NCBI GenBank assembly: GCA_016712285.1 | Contig: JADJRK010000001.1 | Coordinates: 806,001-870,000, forward strand | Direction of reading: 5' to 3' | Length of the DNA: 64,000 bases | Source: Planctomycetota bacterium | GTDB lineage: Bacteria > Planctomycetota > UBA8742 > UBA2392 | In this document: in pieces, positions 14,685 through 24,055 of the stretch | How the letters are laid out: each line of letters opens with the position of its first letter | How positions within the stretch are numbered: the stretch's first letter is position 1 | Position numbers and translations under genes: made by a program | Notes under the pieces: generated by a model | Told to the model about the DNA's origin: nothing | Database searches by the model: none | The model's input: the letters and a program-made list of their open reading frames with translations, nothing else

Positions 14685-17359
14685 GCGACCCGAACCTCGA
14701 ACGCGCGACCTCTAACATCGTGCGCGCGGCAAGCAACGGCAGCGGCGCAAGCCTGAGCCCGTCAGAAATTGACCGATTGAAACACGCAATTGAGCAGGCA
14801 AACGAGGAGAAGAACATGGACGCTACAGCACCCGTCTACCAACTTCCGCAGATCCGCATTCCGGCCACATGGCTCATGTACGCAGCCGCCGTGGCCGTGT
14901 TGGGGTTTGCGCTTTTCATGATGTCGTGGGCGACGCCGCCTGCCGATCCCGCGGGCATGAGGGCAGCAGGCAACGCCCCTGCATCCGAAGAGGGCGAAGG
15001 CGAACCCAAGGGTGAGGAACGAAGGGTGCCTGATGCCGCGGTTGACAAGGGGCGGTTGACGGGCCCGGACTTCGACTTTTTCAAGTACTACTCGCAAAGC
15101 GATGCGGGGGCTGAAGCCATCGTGCCGCAGTATGAATTGCCGTTGGACAGTTCAAAGATCGCAAATACCAAACCCAGGCGCGTGCAGAACCTTCTGAACA
15201 ATGAAGATGCAATGCGGCTGCTGCGGGCCAACGGGTTTGTCGTGCTTCCTGAGGCAGCCGGGCACGACCTCGGCAGTATCTACGCCCAGCTCAAGCGCGA
15301 AGAGGTGCCGATGGTGATCACGCCCGACGTGATCCTGCACCTGTTTCACATCTGCTTTGATGAAACGCTCAAGGACTTGGAAGAAGAGGTACTGGCGTGG
15401 GACATGCTGGACATGACCGTCAATCTGCTCGACAGCCAGAAAAAAGGCTACGAGCAGTCCAGGGCAAACCTGCAAGCCGGCAACATGACACCCGAGCAGG
15501 TAGACCAGCAGCGCCGACTGGGCGAGGCCTACCGACTTAACGTCGCGTATCTTTCCGTTGCGCACAAGTTGCTGGGCGAAGTTCCGCGTGAGCGCAAGGC
15601 CGAACGAGACCAGCATGGCGATGAAACCGGCCGCATGATCGAAAGTGGCGCCCGCACAATCGAGGTGCCGGACTACGTGGCTGAGCTTGTGGACGCTGAA
15701 TTGAAGCTGATGACGGCACACAAGGGCCCTGATGCCAGCCCGGTGTTCGGGTACAAAGAAGACTACAGCCAATACGTCCCGCGCGGGCATTACACCCGGT
15801 CAGAGCTGTTGAAGAAGTACTTCAACGCCATGATGTGGTATGGCCGGGCGACATTCCTGTTTCACGAGATCCCGCAGGCCAATGCGCGCATCACCGCCAG
15901 CCCGCCAGTGACGCAGGAGATGGCAGACCGCATGACCCTGCAGGCGGCATTGCTGGCCAGCGATATTGAAGGCGCATCCATCTCGGCCATGACGGATCGC
16001 CCCAAGTGGGCGATGGCGGTTCGCGGCGACGTGACGCTCAAGGACCTGTGGATGCGCGTGTATGCCGCGACAGCATTCTTCGTCGGGGCGGCAGACGACC
16101 TCACACCAGCCGAGTACAAGAGCACTCTCGACGGCGCGGACCCGCGCTCACTGACAGACACAAAGACGTTGCGCAAGTTTATGCAGGGTCTTGAGGCGCT
16201 GCCGCTGGCACGCATCTATGGCGGCACTGCGGGCATCACCGCATGGGGCTGGGGGACGGAGCTGTTCAAAGAGGGCCTGCGGGCAGTGCAAGGCATGCGC
16301 CTGATGGGCCAGCGCTACATCCCGGACAGCGAAGCGATGGGGCGTTTGGTGTACCCGAATGTTGACCGTCCGCTGGATCACCCGGTGCCCGTTGCGGAAC
16401 GCTTTACGTACACACAGGCCGATCGCGGGCCGATTCGCGGTTTCCCTCGTGGACTCGATGTCATGCACGTCATGGGCAGCGATCGCGCCATGGAACTCCT
16501 GAGTGAAGGTGGCGATGCGGCCTGGCAGAACTATCCCGAGACCGCAAAGCTGATTCGCAGCGAATGGGACACACTGACGACAAAGGACTGGAACCAGAAT
16601 CTGTACTATGGCTGGCTTTACACGCTGAAGCCGTTGCTCGACGCCAAGGAGACCCGAAAGGGTTACCCGACGTACATGCAGACGCAGGCCTACGAAGACC
16701 GGGCGTTGACGGCTGCGCTGGCAAGCTGGGCCCAGCTTCGTCACGACACGATCCTGTATGCCAAGCAGAGTTACACCATGATGGCCGGCGGCGGCATACC
16801 CCGCGAACCCCGTGTCGTGGGCTTCGTCGAGCCGATGCCTGAGTTCTACGCCCGCATGCACAGCCTTTGCAGAATGATGGAGCGCGGGCTTGGGGCGTTG
16901 AACATTCTGGCGCCCAAAGCCGAGCGTCGCCTGAAGCGCCTCATACAGATGGTGGAGCGCCTCAAGCGCATCAGCGAAGAGGAACTGCAGAACAAAGAGT
17001 TGTCTGCCGAGGATTACAAGTACATCAAGGACTTTGCCGACTCGGTTGCCTGGACGCTCCAGCCCGAATACGGCGAACTCGACGACCGTGCGCTTCGCAC
17101 CGACATCGTCGCCGACGTGCACACCGACGGCAACAGCAAGCAGGTGCTTGAAGTCGGCACCGGCAAACTGCGGATGTGCGCGGTTGCCTACTTGAACCCG
17201 GATGGCGACCTGCTGGTTGGCTTCGGGCCTGTGCTCACGTTCCACGAGTTCAAGCACCCGATGAGCGACAGGCTGACCGATGAAGCCTGGCAGAAGATGC
17301 TGGAGAGCGGAAAGACTCCCGCTGACCCGCACTGGGTCAAGAACTTCACGTCCAAGTAG
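14681..17359 (+). CDS. DUF3160 membrane protein coupled to the sigma factor
   Basis: 892 residues. Residues 1-62 are cytoplasmic, 63-83 form one transmembrane helix, and an acidic linker (about 95-115) leads to a roughly 700-residue extracytoplasmic DUF3160 domain ('EEVPMVITPDVILHLFHICF', 'YTRSELLKKYFNAMMWYGRA', 'KQSYTMMAGGGIPREPRVVG', 'EPMPEFYARMHSL', 'GFGPVLTFHEFKHP'). Start ATG 14681 sits inside the sigma stop with GAGGAG 5 bp upstream. An in-frame ATG at 14816 (residue 46) also has GAGGAG, so a short form lacking most of the cytoplasmic part is possible. The layout suggests an anti-sigma or signal-transducing role, but no zinc anti-sigma motif is present. DUF3160 has no known activity. 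Confidence 0.85.
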   Translation: MSDPNLERATSNIVRAASNGSGASLSPSEIDRLKHAIEQANEEKNMDATAPVYQLPQIRIPATWLMYAAAVAVLGFALFMMSWATPPADPAGMRAAGNAPASEEGEGEPKGEERRVPDAAVDKGRLTGPDFDFFKYYSQSDAGAEAIVPQYELPLDSSKIANTKPRRVQNLLNNEDAMRLLRANGFVVLPEAAGHDLGSIYAQLKREEVPMVITPDVILHLFHICFDETLKDLEEEVLAWDMLDMTVNLLDSQKKGYEQSRANLQAGNMTPEQVDQQRRLGEAYRLNVAYLSVAHKLLGEVPRERKAERDQHGDETGRMIESGARTIEVPDYVAELVDAELKLMTAHKGPDASPVFGYKEDYSQYVPRGHYTRSELLKKYFNAMMWYGRATFLFHEIPQANARITASPPVTQEMADRMTLQAALLASDIEGASISAMTDRPKWAMAVRGDVTLKDLWMRVYAATAFFVGAADDLTPAEYKSTLDGADPRSLTDTKTLRKFMQGLEALPLARIYGGTAGITAWGWGTELFKEGLRAVQGMRLMGQRYIPDSEAMGRLVYPNVDRPLDHPVPVAERFTYTQADRGPIRGFPRGLDVMHVMGSDRAMELLSEGGDAAWQNYPETAKLIRSEWDTLTTKDWNQNLYYGWLYTLKPLLDAKETRKGYPTYMQTQAYEDRALTAALASWAQLRHDTILYAKQSYTMMAGGGIPREPRVVGFVEPMPEFYARMHSLCRMMERGLGALNILAPKAERRLKRLIQMVERLKRISEEELQNKELSAEDYKYIKDFADSVAWTLQPEYGELDDRALRTDIVADVHTDGNSKQVLEVGTGKLRMCAVAYLNPDGDLLVGFGPVLTFHEFKHPMSDRLTDEAWQKMLESGKTPADPHWVKNFTSK

Positions 17360-17386
17360 CGGCGCGGGATGGGAACTTTGTCTGCC

Positions 17387-17410
17387 AGGGGCGCAGCGTG
17401 CTGCGCCCCT
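17387..17410. terminator. Convergent terminator hairpin
   Basis: Perfect 11-bp inverted repeat AGGGGCGCAGC / GCTGCGCCCCT around GT, lying between the convergent DUF3160 and uracil-DNA glycosylase genes, 3 bp from the latter's stop. No long T-run, so strength is uncertain. Confidence 0.65.
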
Positions 17411-17412
17411 CT

Positions 17413-18228
17413 TCATTGATCGGCGATCAGCGGACCGGGGCCGAGGATGCTTACGGCCAGCAGCACGTCTTCATGGACCTTCTTGCGCGTCTCGACAGTG
17501 TAGTTGCGCAGCACGTAGGCCGGGTGATAGGTGGCGATCACCTTGCGGCCGTTGAGCTCATACACCTGCCCGCGCAGCTTGCCGATGGGCAGTTTCTGGC
17601 CCGTGAGCCACTGCGCCGGAAACAAACCGACCGCGAGTATCACCTTCGGGTTGATCAGCTCAATCTGTTGCTGCAGGTAGCCACGGCACGCCTCAATCTC
17701 ATCCGGCTCAGGGTTGCGGTTGTTCGGCGGCCGACACTTGAGCACGTTGGCGATGTACACGTGTTCACGCTTGTACTTCATGCCCTTCTCGATGATGTCG
17801 GTCAGCAGCTTTCCTGCCCTGCCGACAAAGGGCACGCCCTTGGCGTCTTCATCGCCGCCGGGTGCTTCGCCGACGATCATTAGCGGTGAGCGCGGGTCGC
17901 CGGTGCCGAATACCGTCTGCGCGCGCGTCTCGCAAAGCCGGCAATTCGCGCACACCCTCACCTGCTCGGCCAGTGGCTCCAGCGCCCGCGCCTTGTCGCT
18001 TCCGAAAGCCTTGAGCTCGGCTGCGGCTTCGGAGGGCACAATCACGGGTTTGAACCCGGCCGCCGACACTGGTGCAGTCGCCGTTCGGGCTGTTGGCTGG
18101 CGCTTGGGTGGGGGCTTGCGGGGTGGTGGCGACTTGGCGGCTACGGGCAACTCACGCACTCCACCTGCTGCCAGCAACTCGACGTGCCCGCGAAGTTGTC
18201 TGGCCAGTTGTGACTTCGACATTGCCAT
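17413..18228 (-). CDS. Family 4 uracil-DNA glycosylase (Fe-S)
   Basis: 271 residues from ATG 18228 (an ATG two codons later is equally possible). The first 80 residues are a Pro/Lys-rich linker. The core has 'VCANCRLCETR' and 'NVLKCRPPNNRNPEPDEIEAC', which supply the four cysteines of the [4Fe-4S] cluster, 'IVGEAPGGDEDAKGVPFVG' (uracil pocket and water-activating region) and 'VIATYHPAYVLRN' (the distal His loop). These enzymes remove uracil from DNA to start base-excision repair. Related sequences also resemble the N-terminal domain of phage-type SPO1 polymerases, but here the domain stands alone. The longer upstream frame is rejected. Confidence 0.92.
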   Translation of the reverse strand: MAMSKSQLARQLRGHVELLAAGGVRELPVAAKSPPPRKPPPKRQPTARTATAPVSAAGFKPVIVPSEAAAELKAFGSDKARALEPLAEQVRVCANCRLCETRAQTVFGTGDPRSPLMIVGEAPGGDEDAKGVPFVGRAGKLLTDIIEKGMKYKREHVYIANVLKCRPPNNRNPEPDEIEACRGYLQQQIELINPKVILAVGLFPAQWLTGQKLPIGKLRGQVYELNGRKVIATYHPAYVLRNYTVETRKKVHEDVLLAVSILGPGPLIADQ

Positions 18229-18242
18229 GGCGCGAGCATAAG

Positions 18243-18269
18243 AAAGCCCGCGACAATGTCGCGGGCTTT
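18243..18269 (-). terminator. Rho-independent terminator of the SpoIID gene
   Basis: AAAGCCCGCGACA pairs perfectly with TGTCGCGGGCTTT. On the minus strand it follows the SpoIID stop by 15 bp and continues TTTCTTATG. It also separates that gene from the glycosylase gene downstream. Confidence 0.8.
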
Positions 18270-18283
18270 GAGGTCTGCGCAGG

Positions 18284-19483
18284 CTAATACAGCGACTTCT
18301 GTTCGCTGCCGGGGTACATCGTCTCGAGAATGCGTTCGGACTTCCAGCCAGCGGCGGCCATGCCCTTTGCGCTCCACTGGCACATGCCGCATCCGTGCCC
18401 GTAGCCGCGCCCGGTAAAGACCCACTCGTCGCCCTGCTTCTCGGCGATGAAGTTGGTGCTGAACAGGCCAAGCACGCGCCGCAGATCAACTGCCGAGATG
18501 ACGCGGTGGTGTCCCTTGCGGTCATACAGCTTCACCGTGACAGCGTGGCCGCTGGGCGCGGTCTCGGCGGCTTCGATGCGAATGAGGTCTGACGGGCTGA
18601 TCTTCTTTTCAATCAGGCGAGCTTTCACCTCGCCGGCTGCCATGCGTTGCTCCCAGCGGTGCTTGGGGCTGTCTTTGCCGAAGTCACCCAGGTCAACACC
18701 GGCCAGCGGCGGGATGCTTTCATCGATGCCAAGCGCGGCGGGTGGATTAACCGTGTGGCCGCCGCTGGTGCTGTGAAAGAACGCGCGGAAACCCTTGCCG
18801 TGGTAGGTCAAGATGACGCCGTTTGTGGACTCGCGCGCCAGCAGCACGTTGGGTGTCTCGCGCCACTGCTTGGGTTTGTCAGCCGGGCCCACGCCGCCAT
18901 ACACCTGGTAGGCTATGGTGTCGTCAAGGTCCCAGGCGCGGCCGTTGCCGCGTGCATACTCCATCTCGAACACGGCATAGGTGCGGCTTGCGACGGCTTG
19001 GGCCTTGAGCGCCTCCAGGGGCCAGCCGGTGATCATTTCCCAGCCGACGACGCCCGCCACGTATTGTTCCAGGTCGACCACGTTGATGACTTCCCACCCG
19101 CCGGCGCCACTGATGACGCGCAGGCGGCCGCGATACACGCGGTTTTCGACACTGAAGTGCTCCGGCGCGAGCGCGGGCGCAATCTCAACGAATGTTGCAT
19201 GCCCGATGCCTTCGACGTTCACGGTGCCGCCAGCCTGAGAGATGCTGATCTTGCCCGTGGCCTCGCTGCGCACGCCATCGAGCGAGATGATTGCCTTTCC
19301 CGCGTCTACATGCAGAGTCGTGGCTTCACTGGGTTTGGACAGCTTGACCCTGACCAAAGGGGCAGCACCATAGGTCGGGATGGGCGCCAGAAGTTCCGGG
19401 CCGGATTTGCCGGATTGGAAGTTGGCACAGGACACGAGCAGGAACATCAAGAAGAAGAGAACGATGCCGACGTGCTTGATCAT
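18284..19483 (-). CDS. SpoIID/LytB-domain lipoprotein
   Basis: 399 residues from ATG 19483. The N-terminus 'MIKHVGIVLFFLMFLLVSC' is a lipoprotein signal with lipobox LVSC. The SpoIID core includes 'YRGRLRVISGAGGWEVINVV', 'LEQYVAGVVGWEM' (with the catalytic-type Glu), 'LKAQAVASRTYAVFEMEYA', 'FFHSTSGGHTVNP' and 'TGRGYGHGCGMCQWSAKGMA', the last a version of GHGVGMSQxGA carrying two cysteines. SpoIID is a peptidoglycan lytic transglycosylase acting on denuded glycans; LytB-type relatives occur in non-sporulating bacteria, so sporulation is not implied. It diverges from the VWA gene. Confidence 0.9.
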   Translation of the reverse strand: MIKHVGIVLFFLMFLLVSCANFQSGKSGPELLAPIPTYGAAPLVRVKLSKPSEATTLHVDAGKAIISLDGVRSEATGKISISQAGGTVNVEGIGHATFVEIAPALAPEHFSVENRVYRGRLRVISGAGGWEVINVVDLEQYVAGVVGWEMITGWPLEALKAQAVASRTYAVFEMEYARGNGRAWDLDDTIAYQVYGGVGPADKPKQWRETPNVLLARESTNGVILTYHGKGFRAFFHSTSGGHTVNPPAALGIDESIPPLAGVDLGDFGKDSPKHRWEQRMAAGEVKARLIEKKISPSDLIRIEAAETAPSGHAVTVKLYDRKGHHRVISAVDLRRVLGLFSTNFIAEKQGDEWVFTGRGYGHGCGMCQWSAKGMAAAGWKSERILETMYPGSEQKSLY

Positions 19484-19566
19484 GGAACTCTCCGTTCGTT
19501 TCTCGCCCAAAGCGGCGGGAACCCGCAACGTTCATCGGCAGTACAGCGCGATTGGCCGCAGAAATT

Positions 19567-21978
19567 ATGGGACTTGAGTTCGACATCCCCTGGCTGGTAG
19601 TCGCGTCTGCGGCCGTGGTACTGGCTGCAGCGGGCATTGCCGTCAAGCTGCGAAAGCCGGCGGCTCCGCTGTTTGCGCTGGCCGGTGCGGCATTTCTGCT
19701 GGCGGGGGCACGCCCGTCGGTTGGCAGCGAAGCGCCCGGGGCGACGCATGCTGTGGTGCTGGATGTGTCAGGATCAATGGCGCCGCGCAAAGCTGGCGCG
19801 GAAGCGGCAATCGCGGATGCGCTGGCACGGGTCACGCTCCCGGCCTCGCACAGCGTTTTGCGCTACGAGCTGTCGGATGCGCTGCGCGCCGCTGGGTCGC
19901 CGGGCGGCAACGGCACGGACTACTCGGCTCTGGCCGCTCTGCGCGCGGACACCACCGTGGATGGCGAAGTCATCGTCGCTACCGATGGACGCGGTGGTCT
20001 TGCCGACCTGTTGCAGGCAGTGGACACTCGCCGCCTCTTGCTGCTGCGTCTGCCGCCGGCGGCGCAGCCGGATGCATCGGTTGTGGACTTCACAGCGCCG
20101 ACGGCGGTTGCCGATGGGGGCACGGCGCTGTTGCGTGCCACGATTCAATGTGATGCAGACGCGCAGGTCGGCTGGAAAATGCTGGTCGGCAGCAAGGTGG
20201 TCGCACAGGGCACGCGCAACGTAAAGGGCGGGCTTGCCGCCGGGGTGAGCCATAGCCTGGTCGTGCCGGGCAGCGGCCTTGTGCGCGTGCGGCTGGTACT
20301 GGAGGTTGCGGGCGACCGCGAGCCTGCCAACGATGAGGCTTCGGTGGCTTTCTACGCCGGTGGGCGTCGCGTGATTGCCTACTGCGTGCCGCGCGATCAT
20401 CCGGCAGCCGCAGACGGGTTGCTTGCGCCACTGCGCGCTGACCCTCGCAACGACGTGCGCGTAACCAATGAATTGCCGGTGACGCCATCTGCGCTCGAAG
20501 GAGTTGGGGCGCTGGTGATCAACAACCTGCCGCTGCATGAGTCCGGCGCCACGCGCGACGGGTTGACGGTGTTGCGCGACTGGGTCATGGCAGGTGGCAA
20601 CTTGCTGATGCTCGGCGCAGACGGCGCGTTCGGGCCGGGCGGCTACCGCGGCACGGCGCTGGAAGACGTGATGCCCGTGCGTTTTCGTCCCGAGGACGTC
20701 CCGCCGCATCGCCTGCTGCTGCTGCTCGATGTTTCCGAAAGCATGGGCCAGTTACTGCCCGGCGGCGCAACCAAACTCGACCGCCTGCGCGAAGCCGCCG
20801 AGCGTGTGCTTGCCACCGCCGAGCGCACGGATGCCGTGGCCGTGGTCGGTTTCAACCAGTCGGTGCAGGGAGAGATCGTGTTTCGGCGCCCCGATGCACC
20901 TGAGCATGCAGCCACACTTGGCGACCTGCGCGCAGAGCTTAGCACCCGCATCCGGCGCAGCATGAGCACGGCGCTGGCGGCGTTGGGAAGCGCCGACGAC
21001 CAGCAACGGCGCTTGCTAGTCATTACCGATGGCGAAGACACCAGCGCCAGCCAGCAGGAATGGCTGGAGCTTGCCGATGCGCTTGCCGCGGGCAAAGTCC
21101 GCGCGGACATCGTGTTGACCGACGCGGCCCGGCACGAGTGGATTGGCTGGCTGCGGGATGCGCCCGCCAAGCCCGACGTGCACTTCTGGACCGCCGGCAG
21201 CGACGGGTTCAGCAAGCTGCTTGAGACGCTGGACCGGGCGCTCGCCGGCGGTGACAGCACTTGGGTTTCGGCTGACAAGTGGGAAGTGGGGGGCGTGCCC
21301 GAGCCGCTGCACCTGCTGGCCAAGACAGCACTGCGTGCAGACAGGTCGGTCACGCCGACGCTGACCGCGCAGACGCCCGCAGTACGCTTTCCGGAGTACC
21401 CATTGCTGACGCACCGGCAACTGGTTGGCCGCACGGCGTGTCTTTGCACACGCTCGTGGGGCGACGAGCGACTTGCCGCGTTCTGGGGTACCGAGTTCTT
21501 TCAAGAACGACTTGACCTGGCCCTGGAATTCATACTTGCGAGCGCCGGGCGCACGAATCTTGTGCTCAACGTACTTGAGCAAGGTGCTGAGCTGGTCTGG
21601 GTCGGAACGATCGAGTCGCCGGCCCGCGACCTGCGCCTCGCAAGCGGCGGCACAGCGCGGTTGGACCGGCCCGGGCGCTGGCTGCTCGAGAAGCTGCCAG
21701 CCGGCGAAGAGATGCAGGTGTTTGACGGCGAGTTGCTGGTGCAGCGTATCGCGCTGCCGCGGCTCGTGACCCATGAGCTCAGGCGCACCGGCGACGATGA
21801 GGTATTCTTCACGATGGCGGCGCAGGCGGGCGTCCGTGTGGTCAGCAGCCTCGATGCCTGGACGCCAACCCGCATTGGTGATGCCGCGAGTGAGCCAACG
21901 GACCTGACGTGGGTGGCGGCATTGCTGGCGCTGGCGCTGCTGGTGGGCGGCTTCGCGTTGCGAAACCGCCGAAGCTGA
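19567..21978 (+). CDS. Large membrane protein with two von Willebrand factor A domains
   Basis: 803 residues from ATG 19567 (TTG 19552 is an alternative). Order: two N-terminal hydrophobic segments (about 6-28 and 35-50); VWA 1 with MIDAS 'VVLDVSGSM'; a beta-sandwich with 'GLVRVRLVLEVAGDREPAND'; a glutamine-amidotransferase-like segment ('GVGALVINNLPL..LLMLGADGAFGPGGY'); VWA 2 with 'LLLLLDVSESMGQ' and 'LLVITDGEDTS'; a second amidotransferase-like end; and a C-terminal helix near 'WVAALLALALLVGGFAL'. This resembles the BatA-like and planctomycete 'VWA/CARDB-like' aerotolerance proteins. The VWA domains bind a metal and a protein partner. No MoxR ATPase gene lies next to it. Confidence 0.85.
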   Translation: MGLEFDIPWLVVASAAVVLAAAGIAVKLRKPAAPLFALAGAAFLLAGARPSVGSEAPGATHAVVLDVSGSMAPRKAGAEAAIADALARVTLPASHSVLRYELSDALRAAGSPGGNGTDYSALAALRADTTVDGEVIVATDGRGGLADLLQAVDTRRLLLLRLPPAAQPDASVVDFTAPTAVADGGTALLRATIQCDADAQVGWKMLVGSKVVAQGTRNVKGGLAAGVSHSLVVPGSGLVRVRLVLEVAGDREPANDEASVAFYAGGRRVIAYCVPRDHPAAADGLLAPLRADPRNDVRVTNELPVTPSALEGVGALVINNLPLHESGATRDGLTVLRDWVMAGGNLLMLGADGAFGPGGYRGTALEDVMPVRFRPEDVPPHRLLLLLDVSESMGQLLPGGATKLDRLREAAERVLATAERTDAVAVVGFNQSVQGEIVFRRPDAPEHAATLGDLRAELSTRIRRSMSTALAALGSADDQQRRLLVITDGEDTSASQQEWLELADALAAGKVRADIVLTDAARHEWIGWLRDAPAKPDVHFWTAGSDGFSKLLETLDRALAGGDSTWVSADKWEVGGVPEPLHLLAKTALRADRSVTPTLTAQTPAVRFPEYPLLTHRQLVGRTACLCTRSWGDERLAAFWGTEFFQERLDLALEFILASAGRTNLVLNVLEQGAELVWVGTIESPARDLRLASGGTARLDRPGRWLLEKLPAGEEMQVFDGELLVQRIALPRLVTHELRRTGDDEVFFTMAAQAGVRVVSSLDAWTPTRIGDAASEPTDLTWVAALLALALLVGGFALRNRRS

Positions 21979-21983
21979 GGCGA

Positions 21984-22193
21984 CTACAGTTCGTCCACGA
22001 TGCACTCGATGACGTCGTTGCCGAGCTGGCGAAAGGCCTTGCTCAACTCGCCGTGCAGGTCGCCCGTGCCATGCTTGATCTGGGCCTTGATCACTTGCGC
22101 GACCAGCTTGACGTTGCTGCTGTATTCATCCCAGCGCACGTTGAACTGTGCCTTGGCGCGGGTTTTCAGGCCTGTCTTGTCTGCGTGCGACAT
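21984..22193 (-). CDS. Small conserved-looking hypothetical protein, 69 aa
   Basis: ATG 22193 has a strong GGAGG site 7 bp upstream, which decides the start over an upstream ATG. The protein 'MSHADKTGLKTRAKAQFNVR' continues as a mostly helical, soluble chain with an acidic end ('VIECIVDEL'). No family is recognised. It ends 5 bp from the convergent VWA stop codon and is preceded by a terminator, so it is probably a single-gene transcript. Confidence 0.7.
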   Translation of the reverse strand: MSHADKTGLKTRAKAQFNVRWDEYSSNVKLVAQVIKAQIKHGTGDLHGELSKAFRQLGNDVIECIVDEL

Positions 22194-22245
22194 GTTTGCC
22201 TCCGGTGTTGAAACGGCTGTGGTTGCCACGCGGTAGTTCTAATTG

Positions 22246-22273
22246 AAAAGGCGCAGCTGTCGCTGCGCCTTTT
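22246..22273. terminator. Strong bidirectional terminator
   Basis: AAAAGGCGCAGC and GCTGCGCCTTTT form a perfect 12-bp stem around TGTC, with T-runs on both strands (TTTTTGTTTTG on +). It ends the beta-propeller lipoprotein transcript on the minus strand. Confidence 0.9.
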
Positions 22274-22298
22274 TGTTTTGCGGCATTGTGGCGATCGG

Positions 22299-23798
22299 CT
22301 ATCCGCCGCCCGCGGCCCGCTTGTTGCTGCCGAACACCTTGAAGACGTAGCCGTCTTTGGTGCCCAGGTAGATCGCGCGGTCGCGCTCGTGCATACTGCC
22401 GGCGACGAACGGGAAGTCTGCCAAGTTCAGGTCCCATTCCGGGCGCAGCAGGTTGCCGGTCTTGATGTCGAGCACGCGAAGCTGGCGGCTGACCGTGCGC
22501 AACTCGTCGCGCTTGGTGACGATGCGGCCTTCGCTGCGGAGCTGGGCCTTTTCGCGCACGCTGAGAAACTCTTCGTTTTCTTCGTAGAGCACATAGACGC
22601 GGTTGTCATGCACCATCAGCACTTCCTGGCCGACATCCGGCAGCGACCACATCGGGTCGATCTTCCAGGCCGTGGACGGATCGCCATCGATCACGTTGAA
22701 CACCGGCCGGTCGTTGGGCACGTCGATCAGCTCATACTGGAATGCCAGCACTTCGCCGGGCCGGGTAGAGGTCTTCAGGCGTGTGCCCTTGCCGTCGTCC
22801 GTCGGGACTTCTTCGTCGTACATCTCGAGCGTATGCACGAAGATCCAGCGGTCCTCGACGAAGATGTTGCCGTAGGGCAGACCCTCAAGCGTGATGACAA
22901 AGGCGCTTTCGCCGGACTTCTGCCAGGCGAAAAGCTGGCCGATGTCGCTGCCGACAAACACGAGGTCGTCCTTGATCACCGGCGGCGTACGTGAGTGGGC
23001 GTCCAGCGCGCATTCGGCCCGGAACTCGCCGGTCTGCGCGTCCACCATGTACAGAAAGTAATTGTTGTTCACAAAGGCCACGGTTTCGCCGTCAGCGGCT
23101 GGCTTCATGCTGATCTGAAGGAAGCGTTCCTGCACCGACTGGCCGGGTCGCGGGAACGACCAGGTGTCGGCGCCTTCGCCGCGGCCGTTTTCGCCCATCG
23201 AAAGGCCGCGCATGGCGTTGCTGTTCGTGGCTGGCACGTACACGTGCGAATCATTGGCCGCAGGCGGCGCAGACGGAAACACGTCGCCCTCATACCGGCC
23301 CATGCTGACCAACCGCGCTTCGTCTACGCGCGGGTTGCTCAGCCGGTCGTAGGACTGGTACTCGCCGTCGCTGTTCATCAGCACGACGTAATTGCGCGTG
23401 GCAATCGGGTCGAAGTTGACGCGTTTTTCAATCGGCGTCTTCCAGTGCAGCGTGAAATCGTAGGCGTCGATCGACCACAGCGTGTTGCGGCCCTTGTCGG
23501 CGTCGATCACCAGGATTTCGTCGCGCACGTCGTCATGAATCACGTGCATGTCGCGGATGACCACAGGGTCGCGCCGCATGTTGCCGCTCAGGTCATACGA
23601 GCGCACACGCAACGGCAGCTCCATCAGCTGTGTTTCGTAGTACGCCGCGGCCTGACGGCTGGTCGGGTCCGGTGCAAGCGGGTTGCGGTCGGCTGGTCGC
23701 CGCTGAGATCCAACACATCCAGCCACAATCAATGAAAGCGCCAAGAATCCGGGGGGGAGAATCGTAAGCGCACGTTTGGCGAACGTACGATGCTTCAC
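22299..23798 (-). CDS. Beta-propeller (PQQ-like) lipoprotein
   Basis: 499 residues. The signal peptide ends in lipobox 'LIVAGC', predicting an outer-membrane or periplasmic lipoprotein. The body consists of repeated four-strand units typical of PQQ/WD-like propellers: 'DEILVIDADKGRNTLWSIDA', 'YFLYMVDAQTGEFRAECALD', 'PPVIKDDLVFVGSDIGQLFA', 'EVLMVHDNRVYVLYE' and 'RAIYLGTKDGYVFKVFGSN'. It resembles BamB in general design, but no Bam genes are near. It overlaps the 86-aa gene upstream by ATGA. Function unknown; a scaffold role is plausible. Confidence 0.85.
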   Translation of the reverse strand: MKHRTFAKRALTILPPGFLALSLIVAGCVGSQRRPADRNPLAPDPTSRQAAAYYETQLMELPLRVRSYDLSGNMRRDPVVIRDMHVIHDDVRDEILVIDADKGRNTLWSIDAYDFTLHWKTPIEKRVNFDPIATRNYVVLMNSDGEYQSYDRLSNPRVDEARLVSMGRYEGDVFPSAPPAANDSHVYVPATNSNAMRGLSMGENGRGEGADTWSFPRPGQSVQERFLQISMKPAADGETVAFVNNNYFLYMVDAQTGEFRAECALDAHSRTPPVIKDDLVFVGSDIGQLFAWQKSGESAFVITLEGLPYGNIFVEDRWIFVHTLEMYDEEVPTDDGKGTRLKTSTRPGEVLAFQYELIDVPNDRPVFNVIDGDPSTAWKIDPMWSLPDVGQEVLMVHDNRVYVLYEENEEFLSVREKAQLRSEGRIVTKRDELRTVSRQLRVLDIKTGNLLRPEWDLNLADFPFVAGSMHERDRAIYLGTKDGYVFKVFGSNKRAAGGG

Positions 23799-24055
23799 TG
23801 GCGATCTCCTTTGTCGTAATCGCGGAGGTTCAGCTTGTGTTTTTCCTCGTAAGAACTCAACGCCTCAATGCGCTCGAGGTCCTCCTCGATCCGGTTGACG
23901 AGCTTGAAGATGTATGGCCGGCCTTTCAGCCGGTTCTTCAAGTCGTCGACCATTTTGTCCCACGAACCCATGTAGAGTTCGTCACGCAGGACAAGCAACA
24001 TTTTGGCCTCTTCCGAGAGCGCGTCATAGTACGATTGCTGGGTCTTGTCGGCCAT
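23795..24055 (-). CDS. Hypothetical protein, 86 aa, coupled to the propeller lipoprotein
   Basis: 'MADKTQQSYYDALSEEAKML' then 'LRDELYMGSWDKMVDDLKNR' and a charged helical end. It is cytoplasmic and soluble, with no recognised domain. Its stop overlaps the start of the lipoprotein gene (ATGA), so the two are translationally coupled. It starts next to a divergent AT-rich intergenic region (24056-24188) that contains TTGTATACA and a GCAATT/AATTGC repeat and probably the promoters for both directions. Confidence 0.75.
   Translation of the reverse strand: MADKTQQSYYDALSEEAKMLLVLRDELYMGSWDKMVDDLKNRLKGRPYIFKLVNRIEEDLERIEALSSYEEKHKLNLRDYDKGDRQ

Noticed and set aside
14816..17359. DUF3160 gene beginning only at ATG 14816
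   Set aside because: ATG 14681 has an equally good ribosome site and the ATGA coupling to the sigma gene, and the frame between is coding-like. Kept only as a possible second start.
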